Origin: an uncultured Buttiauxella sp.
GTDB taxonomy: Bacteria; Pseudomonadota; Gammaproteobacteria; Enterobacterales; Enterobacteriaceae
Reading direction: 5' to 3'
NCBI GenBank assembly: GCA_946480445.1
Contig: CAMLJN010000013.1
Coordinates: forward strand, 1-64,000
Length of the DNA: 64,000 nucleotides
Within the stretch, counting starts at the first letter, position 1, and every line of letters begins with the position of its first letter. The notes beneath the pieces were generated by a model. It was given only the letters and a program-made list of their open reading frames with translations. It did no database searches and was not told the origin of the DNA. Shown here piece after piece: positions 1 to 9,453 of this stretch. The translations under genes were made by a program, and so were the position numbers.

Positions 1-220
1 CGCCTGCCGAAGCGGTCGACCCGCGTAAGGCGGCCGTTGAAGCGGCTATCGCCCGTGCCAAAGCGCGTAAAGCTGCGGCACAGACCGCGAGCGAGCCAGC
101 CGAGCAGGCCGCGCCTGCCGAAGCAGTCGACCCGCGTAAGGCGGCCGTTGAAGCGGCTATCGCCCGCGCCAAAGCACGCAAAGCTGCGGCACAGGCCGGG
201 GCAAGCGAAGAATCATCTAC
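1..220 (+). repeat. Tandem 111-bp coding repeat in rsxC tail
   Basis: The sequence from position 1 recurs from position 112 with few differences, a period of 37 codons. A third, more diverged copy of the protein unit follows around 229-300. Repeat number in the RsxC tail is known to vary between enterobacteria, so copies may be gained or lost by slippage. Confidence 0.85.
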
Positions 221-314
221 AGAAGAACAAGACCCAAGAAAAGCAGCTGTTGCCGCGGCCATTGCCCGTGTTCAGGCTCGTAAAGCCGCCCAGCAGAGTG
301 TGCAAGAGGAATAA
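1..314 (+). CDS. rsxC: RsxC C-terminal fragment (electron transport complex subunit C)
   Basis: Only the last 104 codons are present; the gene starts left of the window and the stop TAA is at 312-314. RsxC/RnfC is the peripheral NADH/FMN- and Fe-S-binding subunit of the Rsx (Rnf-type) membrane complex, which in E. coli keeps SoxR reduced. The visible part is the family's Ala/Lys/Arg-rich tail, not the catalytic part. It has three copies of a helix-forming unit beginning DPRKAAV and rich in [10 protein letters not shown]. The first two are near-identical at DNA level with a 111-bp period. The rsxD ATG follows the stop directly, as expected for one operon. Confidence 0.93.
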   Translation, partial: PAEAVDPRKAAVEAAIARAKARKAAAQTASEPAEQAAPAEAVDPRKAAVEAAIARAKARKAAAQAGASEESSTEEQDPRKAAVAAAIARVQARKAAQQSVQEE

Positions 315-1367
315 ATGGTTTTTAAAATCGCAAGCTCTCCTTATACCCACAACCAGCGCAGCACCTCACGGATTATGCTGCTGGTCATTGCGGCCTCCGT
401 ACCCGGCGTCGCTGCGCTTTGCTACTGGTTTGGCTGGGGTAGCCTGATTCAAATCCTGCTCGGTATCCTCAGCGCCGTAGCCGCAGAAGCTCTGATAGTG
501 AAGCTGCGTAACAAGTCCCTCAGCCATAATCTGGGCGACTATTCAGCCGCGCTGACCGGCCTGTTGCTGGGGATCAGTATTCCCCCGCTCGCGCCCTGGT
601 GGATGGTGATTCTCGGCACCGTTTTTGCGGTGATTATCGCCAAGCAACTTTACGGTGGGCTGGGACATAACCCGTTTAACCCCGCGATGATCGGCTATGT
701 TGTCCTGCTGATTGCCTTCCCGGTGCAGATGACATCCTGGCTGCCCCCTCAGGACATTGCCGCGACGGTACCGGGCCTCGGCGACGTGGCGCATGTTATT
801 TTCTCCGGCAGCACGGTCTCTGGCGATACCATGACACAGCTGCGAATGGGCGTGGACGGCATCAGCCAGGCCACGCCGCTGGATACATTTAAGACGGGTT
901 TACATGCGGGTCACTCCTCAGCCGAACTCCTCAAGGCAACCATCTACGGCGGCGTACTGGCAGGCCTGGGCTGGCAGTGGATCAACGTGGCCTTCCTTGC
1001 GGGAGGGATCTTCCTGCTGTGGCGGAGAACGATTCGCTGGCATATTCCGGTCAGTTTCCTGCTGATGCTGACCCTGTGTTCAACGCTCGGCTGGCTGTTT
1101 TCCCCGGAAAAATGCGTCTCACCTGTCATTCACCTTTTCTCGGGTGCGACCATGTTTGGCGCATTCTTTATCCTGACCGATCCTGTCACGGCCTCAACAA
1201 CCAATCGCGGCCGGCTGATTTTCGGCGCTTTGGTTGGGCTGCTGGTATGGCTTATCCGCACCTATGGCGGCTACCCGGATGGCGTAGCTTTTGCCGTGCT
1301 GCTGGGGAACATCACCGTGCCGCTGATTGATTATTACACCCGCCCGCGCGTTTACGGTCATCGTTAA
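315..1367 (+). CDS. rsxD: RsxD, flavinylated membrane subunit of the Rsx complex
   Basis: This 350-residue integral membrane protein of the NqrB/RnfD family has about nine or ten hydrophobic segments. It carries covalently bound FMN in the electron path from NADH to the SoxR-reducing site. The flavin-attachment threonine is recognisable as T187 in the motif GISQATPLD, at the same number as in the E. coli protein. The ATG directly follows the rsxC stop; rsxG follows after 9 bp. Length matches the family (E. coli 352). No defect is visible. Confidence 0.96.
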   Translation: MVFKIASSPYTHNQRSTSRIMLLVIAASVPGVAALCYWFGWGSLIQILLGILSAVAAEALIVKLRNKSLSHNLGDYSAALTGLLLGISIPPLAPWWMVILGTVFAVIIAKQLYGGLGHNPFNPAMIGYVVLLIAFPVQMTSWLPPQDIAATVPGLGDVAHVIFSGSTVSGDTMTQLRMGVDGISQATPLDTFKTGLHAGHSSAELLKATIYGGVLAGLGWQWINVAFLAGGIFLLWRRTIRWHIPVSFLLMLTLCSTLGWLFSPEKCVSPVIHLFSGATMFGAFFILTDPVTASTTNRGRLIFGALVGLLVWLIRTYGGYPDGVAFAVLLGNITVPLIDYYTRPRVYGHR

Positions 1368-1376
1368 GGAATCGTC

Positions 1377-2003
1377 ATGCTAAAAACAATGCAGAAACAT
1401 GGCGTGACCCTGGCAGTCTTTGCCGCGCTGGCCACCGGCTTAACGGCGGTGGTCAATGAACTGACCAAGCCGACTATCGACCGCCAGGCCGCCCTGCAGC
1501 AAAAAGCCTTGTTCGACGAGGTGCTACCAGCCGATCTGTATGATAACGATATTCAGCAAAGCTGCTCCGTCGTCAGTGATCCTCAGCTCGGGGCAGGCGA
1601 TCGCCATATTTACGTGGCGCGCAAAGCAGGCCGCCCGGTTGCGGTGGTGATGGAAGTGACCGCCCCCGACGGCTATTCCGGCGCCATTCAGCTGCTCGTC
1701 GGCGCGGATTTCCACGGCAAAGTCCTGGGCACCCGCGTCACGGAACATCATGAAACGCCAGGACTTGGCGATAAGATCGAGCTGCGGCTGAGCGACTGGA
1801 TCACGCATTTTTCAGGTAAAACCCTCGCTGGAGCAAGTGATGCGAGCTGGGCGGTGAAAAAAGACGGCGGCCAGTTCGATCAGTTTACCGGCGCGACCAT
1901 TACGCCCCGCGCCGTGGTTAACGCGGTGAAACGTGCCGGTCTTTTCGCCGAATCGCTGCCGCCCCAGCTCGACCAATTCCCTTCCTGTGGAGAACAGCCA
2001 TGA
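1377..2003 (+). CDS. rsxG: RsxG, FMN-binding subunit of the Rsx complex
   Basis: This 208-residue protein of the RnfG/NqrC family has one N-terminal membrane anchor (about residues 10-27) and a periplasmic FMN-binding domain. The flavinylation motif TGAT lies at residues 171-174, so T174 is the expected phospho-FMN attachment site. Its stop overlaps the rsxE start by four bases (ATGA), indicating translational coupling. It sits third in the rsxCDGE-nth operon. Confidence 0.96.
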   Translation: MLKTMQKHGVTLAVFAALATGLTAVVNELTKPTIDRQAALQQKALFDEVLPADLYDNDIQQSCSVVSDPQLGAGDRHIYVARKAGRPVAVVMEVTAPDGYSGAIQLLVGADFHGKVLGTRVTEHHETPGLGDKIELRLSDWITHFSGKTLAGASDASWAVKKDGGQFDQFTGATITPRAVVNAVKRAGLFAESLPPQLDQFPSCGEQP

Positions 2004-2686
2004 GCCAGGTTAAAGACATTATTGTTCAGGGGTTGTGGAAAAATAACTCAGCCCTGGTCCAGCTTCTGGGCATGTGTCCACTGCTGGCGGTGACCTCAAC
2101 GGCCACCAATGCGCTGGGCCTGGGGCTGGCTACCACGCTGGTGCTGACTTTAACCAACGCCGCCGTCTCGGCCATTCGTCGTTGGGCGCCGGACGAAATT
2201 CGCATCCCGATTTATGTGATGATCATCGCCTCGGTAGTGAGCACCGTGCAGATGCTGATTAACGCCTACGCGTACGGACTTTACCAGTCGCTGGGGATCT
2301 TTATTCCGCTGATCGTTACCAACTGTATCGTTATCGGCCGGGCCGAAGCCTTCGCGGCGAAAAATAGCGTACCTCTGGCAGCCCTGGATGGCTTAGCTAT
2401 CGGCCTGGGTGCCACCAGCGCGATGTTCGTCCTCGGTTCGCTACGAGAAATCATCGGTAACGGCACCCTGTTTGACGGCGCGGACGGTCTGCTTGGTAGC
2501 TGGGCGAAAGTGCTGCGCATTGAGGTTTTCCATTCGGACACGCCATTCCTGCTGGCCATGCTGCCCCCGGGCGCTTTTATTGGCCTTGGACTAATGCTGG
2601 CCGTGAAATACCTGATTGATGAGAAAATGAAAACCCGCCGCGCCGCCAAAAGCGCGCCCGTGGAAGGAAACGCAGAAAAAATTTAA
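2000..2686 (+). CDS. rsxE: RsxE, membrane subunit of the Rsx complex
   Basis: This 228-residue polytopic protein belongs to the RnfE/NqrD family, with six predicted membrane segments. With RsxA it forms the membrane Fe-S electron relay in this complex. The start ATG overlaps the rsxG stop (2000-2003). The tail is Lys/Arg/Ala-rich. Nth begins 9 bp downstream, the usual enterobacterial arrangement. Confidence 0.96.
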   Translation: MSQVKDIIVQGLWKNNSALVQLLGMCPLLAVTSTATNALGLGLATTLVLTLTNAAVSAIRRWAPDEIRIPIYVMIIASVVSTVQMLINAYAYGLYQSLGIFIPLIVTNCIVIGRAEAFAAKNSVPLAALDGLAIGLGATSAMFVLGSLREIIGNGTLFDGADGLLGSWAKVLRIEVFHSDTPFLLAMLPPGAFIGLGLMLAVKYLIDEKMKTRRAAKSAPVEGNAEKI

Positions 2687-2695
2687 GGAAGAAAG

Positions 2696-3331
2696 ATGAA
2701 CAAAGCTAAGCGGCTGGAGATCCTCACGCGCCTGCGTGATAACAACCCTCATCCCACCACTGAATTGCAGTTCAGCTCTCCTTTCGAGCTCCTGATTGCC
2801 GTGCTCCTGTCAGCCCAGGCAACGGACGTCAGCGTGAACAAGGCCACGGCAAAGCTCTATCCGGTTGCTAATACACCACAGGCCATACTGGATTTAGGCG
2901 TAGATGGCGTAAAGGAGTACATCAAAACCATCGGCCTTTTTAACAGCAAGGCAGAAAACGTCATCAAAACCTGCCGCCTGTTGTTAACGCTGCACAATGG
3001 CGAAGTCCCGGAGGATCGGGCGGCGCTCGAAGCGCTCCCGGGCGTAGGGCGTAAAACGGCAAACGTGGTGCTCAATACCGCATTTGGCTGGCCGACTATT
3101 GCTGTCGATACCCACATCTTCCGCGTCTGTAACCGCACGCAGTTTGCGCCGGGTAAAAACGTTGAGCAGGTGGAGGAAAAGCTGCTTAAAGTCGTGCCCG
3201 CGGAATTTAAAGTCGACTGTCACCACTGGCTGATTTTACATGGCCGCTATACCTGCATTGCGCGCAAGCCGCGCTGTGGCTCCTGTATCATCGAAGATCT
3301 GTGTGAATTCAAAGAAAAGGTCGAGCTCTAA
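2696..3331 (+). CDS. nth: Endonuclease III (Nth), DNA glycosylase/AP lyase
   Basis: This 211-residue base-excision repair enzyme removes oxidised pyrimidines and cleaves at abasic sites. The helix-hairpin-helix motif LPGVGRKTA contains the catalytic lysine K120; the catalytic aspartate is D138 in AVDTHIF. The C-terminal 4Fe-4S cluster motif C-x6-C-x2-C-x5-C is intact (C187, C194, C197, C203). Length equals E. coli Nth. It is the last gene of the rsx operon; a GC hairpin follows at about 3341-3362 without a U-tract. Confidence 0.97.
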   Translation: MNKAKRLEILTRLRDNNPHPTTELQFSSPFELLIAVLLSAQATDVSVNKATAKLYPVANTPQAILDLGVDGVKEYIKTIGLFNSKAENVIKTCRLLLTLHNGEVPEDRAALEALPGVGRKTANVVLNTAFGWPTIAVDTHIFRVCNRTQFAPGKNVEQVEEKLLKVVPAEFKVDCHHWLILHGRYTCIARKPRCGSCIIEDLCEFKEKVEL

Positions 3332-3944
3332 TCTCAGCTACCCCGTCCCCAGCCGGACGGGCCACCTTCTCAGAAAAACCTCACCCCCCCATAATCATAT
3401 TTCACAACAATTTGTCTGGTTGATACCGCTTACAGGCTTTACATCCTGCGGCAGATAATCGCCCCACCAGGTTAATCGTTTTTTTATGATGAGAATTTTC
3501 TATCAATATGTGAGATGGATCACATTGATAACATTGTGTTAAGAGTTGGTCAATTTACTGCCAGCAAATCATCGCGATCCCGACTGCGACGGGATTATGA
3601 CCAACACAATACGCTGGATGTGTATGGATAACTGGCCCATCTCACTATATGCCAGCCTTTGCAGCAGAATATATAACTAAAAAAGCCATTTCTGTTTGTC
3701 AGGACAGATATTTGCTCGGTAAAGATTGTTTTAATGAAATTTAACGCTGAATAACATTTCCTTCAAAAGAGAATTATTCCGTTACCTATATATGTAACAG
3801 AGTATTACAAACCTCTTGCCTGACGCCTCCGGATAGTGAACATTACCCGCCGTTTCCCCCTCCCTTCATAACAATAAAGTGAATGCCACTGGCCATCACG
3901 CTTAAAAACTCCTGTTAAAGTGGGATGTAAAAAAAGAGGTATAT
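3332..3944. other. 613-bp intergenic region upstream of dtpA
   Basis: No coding gene is recognised. It holds the nth downstream hairpin, a perfect CRP-type palindrome near 3509-3524, AT-rich DNA, and the dtpA leader. A small RNA or short leader peptide cannot be excluded, but no convincing ribosome site plus ORF is visible. Confidence 0.6.
3507..3526. promoter_or_regulatory. Candidate CRP-cAMP binding site
   Basis: TGTGA (3509-3513) and TCACA (3520-3524) are separated by six bases, a perfect match to the CRP half-site rule, with A/T flanks. It lies about 430 bp before the dtpA start. It therefore either serves a distant promoter with a long leader or a transcript not recognised here. Confidence 0.55.
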
Positions 3945-5453
3945 GTGTCGACTGCAAACAATAAACCAGCAGAAAGCGTTAGTCTGAACGCTTTCAAACA
4001 ACCGAAATCGTTCTACCTGATATTTTCTATCGAATTATGGGAGCGTTTTGGCTACTACGGCCTGCAAGGCATTATGGCCGTGTACCTGGTCAAAATGCTT
4101 GGGATGTCCGAAGCGGACTCCATCACGCTGTTCTCCTCTTTTAGCGCCTTAGTCTACGGCCTGGTTGCCATCGGCGGCTGGCTGGGTGACAAAGTCCTCG
4201 GGACTAAGCGCGTGATCGTGCTGGGTACGATTGTACTGGCTATCGGTTATGCTCTGGTGGCGTTCTCCGGACATGATGCGGCCCTGGTGTACCTGGGGAT
4301 GGCGACAATCGCCGTAGGTAACGGTCTGTTCAAGGCTAACCCGTCTTCACTGCTTTCTACCTGCTATGAGAAAGACGATCCTCGTATTGATGGCGCCTTC
4401 ACCATGTACTACATGTCCATCAATATCGGTTCCTTCTTCTCCATGCTGGCTACGCCGTGGCTTGCCGCGAAATACGGCTGGAGCGTTGCGTTCTCCCTGA
4501 GCTTCGTGGGCATGCTGATTACGCTTGTTAACTTTATGTTCTGCAAGCGCTGGGTCAAAAACTACGGTTCCAAACCTGACTTCCTGCCGGTCAACTTCGG
4601 TAAGCTGATTGCCACCATCGCGGGTATTGTCGTGCTGGTTGCTATTGCCACCTGGCTGCTGCACAACCAGGGCATCGCTCGTGGAGTGCTGGGTATCGTT
4701 GCTCTGGGTATCGTTATCATCTTCGCGAAAGAAGCTTTCGCCATGAAAGGCGCCGCGCGCCGTAAGATGATCGTAGCGTTTATTCTGATGGTTGAAGCAA
4801 TTGTCTTCTTCGTGCTCTACAGCCAGATGCCAACCTCTCTGAACTTCTTCGCTATCCGTAACGTTGAGCACGCTATTCTGGGCATCACCTTTGAACCAGA
4901 ACAGTTCCAGGCTCTGAACCCGTTCTGGATTATGATCGGTAGCCCGATTCTTGCGGCGATCTACAACAAAATGGGCGACCGCCTACCCATGCCGCACAAA
5001 TTCGCGATCGGTATGGTGCTGTGCTCGTGCGCCTTCCTGGTGCTGCCGCTGGGCACCAAGTTCGCCTCCGATGCGGGTATCGTTTCCGTAAACTGGTTGA
5101 TTCTGAGCTACGCGCTGCAAAGTATCGGTGAGCTGATGATTTCCGGTCTGGGCCTGGCAATGGTGGCACAGCTGGTGCCTCAGCGCCTGATGGGCTTCAT
5201 TATGGGTAGCTGGTTCCTGACTACCGCAGGCGCAGCGATTATCGCGGGTAAAGTAGCTAACCTGATGGCGGTGCCGGAAAACGTTACCGACCCTCTGCAA
5301 TCTCTGGAAGTTTACGGTCACGTATTCATGCAGATTGGTATTGCTACCGCCGTTATCGCGCTGCTGATGCTGTTAACCGCACCGAAGCTGAACCGCATGG
5401 CACAGCAAACTGACGCGCCTGCGGACAGCGTAAAAGAAACGGCTGCTGCCTGA
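3945..5453 (+). CDS. dtpA: DtpA, proton-dependent di-/tripeptide transporter
   Basis: This 502-residue POT-family (PTR2) inner-membrane symporter matches E. coli DtpA (TppB) nearly throughout. It shows the N-terminal proton-coupling motif [10 protein letters not shown], the [10 protein letters not shown] loop and about 14 hydrophobic segments. The start is a GTG at 3945, as in E. coli, preceded by AGAGG. It is monocistronic, with its own terminator at 5478-5510. OmpR control is known for the E. coli gene but no site is claimed here. Confidence 0.97.
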   Translation: MSTANNKPAESVSLNAFKQPKSFYLIFSIELWERFGYYGLQGIMAVYLVKMLGMSEADSITLFSSFSALVYGLVAIGGWLGDKVLGTKRVIVLGTIVLAIGYALVAFSGHDAALVYLGMATIAVGNGLFKANPSSLLSTCYEKDDPRIDGAFTMYYMSINIGSFFSMLATPWLAAKYGWSVAFSLSFVGMLITLVNFMFCKRWVKNYGSKPDFLPVNFGKLIATIAGIVVLVAIATWLLHNQGIARGVLGIVALGIVIIFAKEAFAMKGAARRKMIVAFILMVEAIVFFVLYSQMPTSLNFFAIRNVEHAILGITFEPEQFQALNPFWIMIGSPILAAIYNKMGDRLPMPHKFAIGMVLCSCAFLVLPLGTKFASDAGIVSVNWLILSYALQSIGELMISGLGLAMVAQLVPQRLMGFIMGSWFLTTAGAAIIAGKVANLMAVPENVTDPLQSLEVYGHVFMQIGIATAVIALLMLLTAPKLNRMAQQTDAPADSVKETAAA

Positions 5454-5477
5454 TGTAGCGGGAAACGTTTGATATTC

Positions 5478-5510
5478 AGCCGTTAGCTCTTCGCTAACGG
5501 CTTTTTTTTT
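5478..5510 (+). terminator. Rho-independent terminator of dtpA
   Basis: The stem AGCCGTTAGC pairs with GCTAACGGCT around a short loop and is followed by nine T residues. Confidence 0.9.
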
Positions 5511-5561
5511 GCCCGCAGGCGGACTACCATAGAGTATCTTAGCGCCACTCTGGAGTTCGTC

Positions 5562-6164
5562 ATGAAACTGTATTATAAGCCCGGTGCCTGTTCCCTCTCC
5601 CCGCATATCATCCTTCGCGAAAGCGGCGTCGACTTCTCTTTGGTGAAGGTTGACCTGATCGCTAAAAAAACCGAAGCGGGCGACGATTTCCTCAAGATTA
5701 ACCCAAAAGGCCAGGTGCCAACCCTGTTGCTTGATGATGGTTCTGTACTGACCGAAGGGGTCGCTATTGTACAGTTCCTCGCTGATAAAGTGCCCGATCG
5801 CCAGCTGCTGGCCCCCGCAGGCAGCATGACGCGCTACCATACGCTTGAGTGGCTCAACTATATCGCCACCGAGCTGCATAAAGGCTTCACGCCGCTGTTT
5901 CATCCGGCCACGCCTGAAGAGTACAAGCCGGTTGCCCGCTCAATGCTGGAGAAAAAGCTCCAGTATGTTAATGAAGAGCTCAGTGATAAGCAGTGGTTAA
6001 TGGGGCTGCGCTTTACGGTTGCCGATGCCTACCTGTTTACCGTTTTACGCTGGGCCTATGCTGTGAAGCTTGAGATGGGTAAATTTGACCATATCGCCGC
6101 CTATATGGAACGAATGAAGGCGCGTCCTGCAGTGGCGGCAGCGCTGGCGGCTGAAGGGATTTAA
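5562..6164 (+). CDS. gstA: Glutathione S-transferase (GstA)
   Basis: This 200-residue beta-class cytosolic GST has an N-terminal thioredoxin-like domain beginning [16 protein letters not shown], in which the Cys after GA is the family's glutathione-contacting residue. A helical C-terminal domain follows, with [14 protein letters not shown]. The GQVPTLLL cis-proline and DGSVLTE glutathione-binding motifs are intact. It follows dtpA as in E. coli, but the next genes do not match E. coli order (pdxY is absent). Confidence 0.95.
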   Translation: MKLYYKPGACSLSPHIILRESGVDFSLVKVDLIAKKTEAGDDFLKINPKGQVPTLLLDDGSVLTEGVAIVQFLADKVPDRQLLAPAGSMTRYHTLEWLNYIATELHKGFTPLFHPATPEEYKPVARSMLEKKLQYVNEELSDKQWLMGLRFTVADAYLFTVLRWAYAVKLEMGKFDHIAAYMERMKARPAVAAALAAEGI

Positions 6165-6261
6165 TCCTCAGGTTTTCCTGATGTCGTCCCTGACAAGGCG
6201 GCCTGACCAGTATTGCTTCACCCAGTCGAGGGGATACGCTTTTTCCCCTCTCTTTCCTTAT

Positions 6262-7158
6262 TCATTTCTCCCATGCTTCATGCATGGCGTTCAGAAGCTG
6301 CGCCAGTAACGGTTGCGCAACCTGCCCTGGTTTTGACAGCGTCACCAGCGGGTGCGAGAGGCCTGTTTCCCCAAACTCGGTGGTCACACGTTCAATGCCC
6401 TGCCAACTCTCGGCCCTGAAATGAGGCGGTAAAAACGCCCAGCCGTCCCCCGCACAAAGCAGGCTTTCCAGCATCGACATTTCATTCACCCGCACCGTAC
6501 TGTCGGCAATTTGCAGACGCTGGGCAAGCCAGGGCGGCATAGCCTCAAAAGGAATCAGCTGCGTGCAGGAGGCGAGCTGAAGCGCAGTGACCGGCTTTAC
6601 AGGAAAGAATCCCTCTTTGGCATAGACGGCAAGCTCAATACTCCCTACCGCCCACCATTGCAGTTTGTCGTTTATCGTGCGATTCATCGCCTGATAAAGC
6701 CCGATATCCGCCAGTCCCTCTTCCAGCCAGCGTTCGGCCTGCCCGCGTGCACAGAGAATCAAATCCAGCTGGATCTGGCGGGCGCGCAGCAGCCTCGTGA
6801 GGCGAAACAGAAAATCTCGGGGCGTAAAGGGGTCATAGCACAGCGTAACATGGGCACTCAGCTGCTCGGGGATCTGCCGGGCTATTTGCGCAAACGCCTG
6901 AGCCTCGTGCAGAAACAGGCGCGCCTGTCTGTAGAGTAGCTGCCCGGCGTCGGTCAGGGTCAGCGGGCGCGTAGAGCGATCGAACAGCGGGTAGCCGAGA
7001 TCCAGCTCCAGATAATCCACCAGTTCGCTGATGGTGGTACGGTCTTTTTTAAGCTTCCTCGCGGCCTGGGTCAGCGTGCCGCATTCGCAGACGCAGGAGA
7101 AGGCTTCTATTTGCGCAAGGGTAAAGTTCAGCAGACTCATGGGCTTCCTTTCTGGCAT
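6262..7158 (-). CDS. LysR-family transcriptional regulator, function unknown
   Basis: 298 residues: an N-terminal winged HTH (about residues 8-67, motif LTQAARKLKKDRTTISELVDYLE) and a C-terminal LysR substrate-binding domain. MSLLNFTL at residue 7 (7140) is an equally good start and matches the usual LysR N-terminus. The gene is on the reverse strand just downstream of a YjbR-like gene (13-bp gap), so the two are probably cotranscribed. The effector and targets are not recognisable. Confidence 0.85.
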   Translation of the reverse strand: MPERKPMSLLNFTLAQIEAFSCVCECGTLTQAARKLKKDRTTISELVDYLELDLGYPLFDRSTRPLTLTDAGQLLYRQARLFLHEAQAFAQIARQIPEQLSAHVTLCYDPFTPRDFLFRLTRLLRARQIQLDLILCARGQAERWLEEGLADIGLYQAMNRTINDKLQWWAVGSIELAVYAKEGFFPVKPVTALQLASCTQLIPFEAMPPWLAQRLQIADSTVRVNEMSMLESLLCAGDGWAFLPPHFRAESWQGIERVTTEFGETGLSHPLVTLSKPGQVAQPLLAQLLNAMHEAWEK

Positions 7159-7170
7159 TAAGCTTCCCGG

Positions 7171-7551
7171 TCAACGAGTAAGCCGATAACTTTCATCAAT
7201 AAGGTCAAGAATGTCATTCTCCGGCAGCTTATCGAGTAATACCGTTACCCAGTGCTCTTTATTCATATGGTAAGCAGGCAAAATTCCGGGCAGCAGACGC
7301 AGCGAACCTGTCAACTCCGGCTGAACTTTGATATTCATTACGTTAACGGGCTCTTCGCCCTCCAGCCCCAATTTTTCCGGCCCGATACGATAAACCAGTG
7401 CGAACCATTTTCTTTTAAAATTGTGCCTCAGTACGGCGTAATCGCTGTTTTTGCGCCACGGATAATCGGGTTCAACCTGATATTTTGTCAACACGGCGCT
7501 AAAAAGTGCCTCACGTTTCATACGCTGTTTCTCGCCTTGTGCCTTATCCAT
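7171..7551 (-). CDS. MmcQ/YjbR family protein
   Basis: This 126-residue cytosolic protein has the family signatures: YPW..NSDYAVLRH, KWFAL, the N.K..PEL region, and the PAYHMNKEHW core followed by LLD. The fold is a cyclic AMP-binding-like/CyaY-like domain with no assigned enzymatic role. ATG 7551 is used; an internal ATG at 7521 (MKREALF) is possible. It precedes the LysR gene on the same strand. Confidence 0.85.
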   Translation of the reverse strand: MDKAQGEKQRMKREALFSAVLTKYQVEPDYPWRKNSDYAVLRHNFKRKWFALVYRIGPEKLGLEGEEPVNVMNIKVQPELTGSLRLLPGILPAYHMNKEHWVTVLLDKLPENDILDLIDESYRLTR

Positions 7552-7747
7552 CGGCTAACGTTACCACAGGGTCGTGCAGCAAATCGAACGGCTGCGAGGT
7601 TAGTGACTTCACGGAATACACAGCAGGCTTTGCGTTGCGCGTCATTTCCTGCCAGGATTCATCGCCGAAAATTGCCATGTCCGCGATTTAACAAACTACA
7701 GGACAGCCAGTTTCCGGGTGAACCATTCAAGGCAAACAGGAACAACA

Positions 7748-9229
7748 ATGAAAACAACGCACAAAACAGAAGCTGAGCATCGCGCAGCCAAAAGGCGCTG
7801 GCTCAACTCCCATGACTCCGGCTATCACAAGGCGATGGGCAATCGTCAGGTGCAGATGATTGCCATCGGTGGCGCTATCGGCACGGGGTTATTCCTCGGT
7901 GCGGGGGCACGTTTACAGATGGCAGGCCCCGCGCTGGCGCTGGTCTATCTCGTCTGCGGTATCTTCTCTTTCTTCATCCTGCGCGCGCTGGGTGAACTGG
8001 TTTTACATCGCCCCTCCAGCGGCAGCTTCGTTTCTTATACCCGCGAGTTTCTGGGGGAAAAGGCAGCCTATGTCTGCGGCTGGATGTACTTCGTCAACTG
8101 GGCGATGACCGGTATTGTGGATATCACCGCCGTGGCGCTGTACATGCACTACTGGGGCGCTTTTGGGGATGTACCGCAATGGGTGTTTGCCCTGGGTGCG
8201 CTGGCGATTGTCGGCACCATGAACATGATTGGCGTGAAGTGGTTCGCCGAAATGGAGTTCTGGTTCGCCCTGATTAAAGTGCTGGCGATTGTCGCTTTTC
8301 TGGTGGTCGGAACAATTTTCCTTGGCAGCGGTAAAATGCTCGACGGCAATACGACCGGCTTCCATCTGATCACCGATAACGGCGGCTTCTTCCCGCACGG
8401 GTTACTTCCTGCCCTGGTGCTGGTTCAGGGCGTGGTGTTTGCCTTTGCCTCCATTGAGCTGGTGGGCACGGCGGCGGGTGAATGCAAAGACCCGAAGACC
8501 ATGGTGCCTAAAGCCATTAACAGCGTTATCTGGCGCATCGGCCTGTTCTACGTCGGCTCCGTGGTGCTGCTTGTGCTCTTGCTGCCGTGGAATGCTTATC
8601 AGGCGGGACAAAGCCCGTTTGTCACCTTCTTCTCAAAGCTGGGCGTACCCTACATCGGTGACATCATGAATATGGTGGTCCTGAGCGCGGCGCTCTCCAG
8701 CCTGAACTCCGGCCTCTACTCCACCGGTCGTATCCTGCGCTCGATGTCGATGGGCGGCTCCGCACCACAGTTCATGTCAAAAATGAGCAGGCAGCAGGTC
8801 CCCTATGCCGGGATCCTGGTGACGCTGGGAGTGTATGTTATCGGCGTGGTGCTCAACTATTACGTACCGTCGCAGGTCTTTGAAATCGTTCTGAACGTGG
8901 CTTCACTGGGCATTATTGCCTCGTGGGGATTTATCGTGGTCTGCCAGATGAAACTGCGCCAGGCCATTAAGCAGGGCAAAGCGGAAGAGGTTAGCTTTAA
9001 ACTGCCGGGCGCGCCCTTCACCTCGTGGCTTACCCTGCTGTTCCTGCTTAGCGTGCTGGTCCTGATGGCCTTCGACTACCCTAACGGAACCTGGACCATC
9101 GCGTCGATTCCGGTGCTGGCGGTGTTGCTGGTGCTGGGCTGGTTCGGTGCGCGTAAACGCGTGCACGCCATTTCCGAACAGGTTCACGATCATCACCTGG
9201 AGGTTGTCGGCGACGACACGAAAAGCTAA
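7748..9229 (+). CDS. ansP: AnsP, L-asparagine permease
   Basis: This amino acid/polyamine/organocation-superfamily permease has 12 predicted membrane helices and about 493 residues from the chosen ATG. The N-terminal AIGGAIGTGLFLGAG motif (TM1 substrate loop) and the body are near-identical to E. coli AnsP. ATG 7748 is preferred over the upstream in-frame GTG 7718: it is preceded by AGGAAC and gives the family N-terminus MKTT..AKRRWL. Its neighbour is pqqU (yncD), as in E. coli. Confidence 0.93.
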   Translation: MKTTHKTEAEHRAAKRRWLNSHDSGYHKAMGNRQVQMIAIGGAIGTGLFLGAGARLQMAGPALALVYLVCGIFSFFILRALGELVLHRPSSGSFVSYTREFLGEKAAYVCGWMYFVNWAMTGIVDITAVALYMHYWGAFGDVPQWVFALGALAIVGTMNMIGVKWFAEMEFWFALIKVLAIVAFLVVGTIFLGSGKMLDGNTTGFHLITDNGGFFPHGLLPALVLVQGVVFAFASIELVGTAAGECKDPKTMVPKAINSVIWRIGLFYVGSVVLLVLLLPWNAYQAGQSPFVTFFSKLGVPYIGDIMNMVVLSAALSSLNSGLYSTGRILRSMSMGGSAPQFMSKMSRQQVPYAGILVTLGVYVIGVVLNYYVPSQVFEIVLNVASLGIIASWGFIVVCQMKLRQAIKQGKAEEVSFKLPGAPFTSWLTLLFLLSVLVLMAFDYPNGTWTIASIPVLAVLLVLGWFGARKRVHAISEQVHDHHLEVVGDDTKS

Positions 9230-9234
9230 CGGCA

Positions 9235-9271
9235 AGGCAGGTCAGCCTGGCTGGCCTGCCTCCGCTTTTAC
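9235..9271 (+). terminator. Probable terminator after ansP
   Basis: GGCAGGTCAG pairs with CTGGCCTGCC with one mismatch around a CCTGG loop, followed by TCCGCTTTTA. The T-tract is short. Confidence 0.55.
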
Positions 9272-9453
9272 TGGTGGTACCTGAGTCCTTCCCCTGTGCA
9301 TCCTTCCCATAACCCGCTCCCGTAAAGTGCTTTGCATTAACGTAATGTGCCTTTACAGTTTTCAAACTTTCATCATAAGTATTTACATATACGGCAAATG
9401 TTCCAGATGGTTCGTCTGGACACTCGCCCTTCTCACCTGATGAATATGCCCTG

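Noticed and set aside
37..447. Arg/Pro-rich open frame over the rsxC tail
   Set aside because: Out-of-frame shadow of the rsxC repeat and of rsxD.
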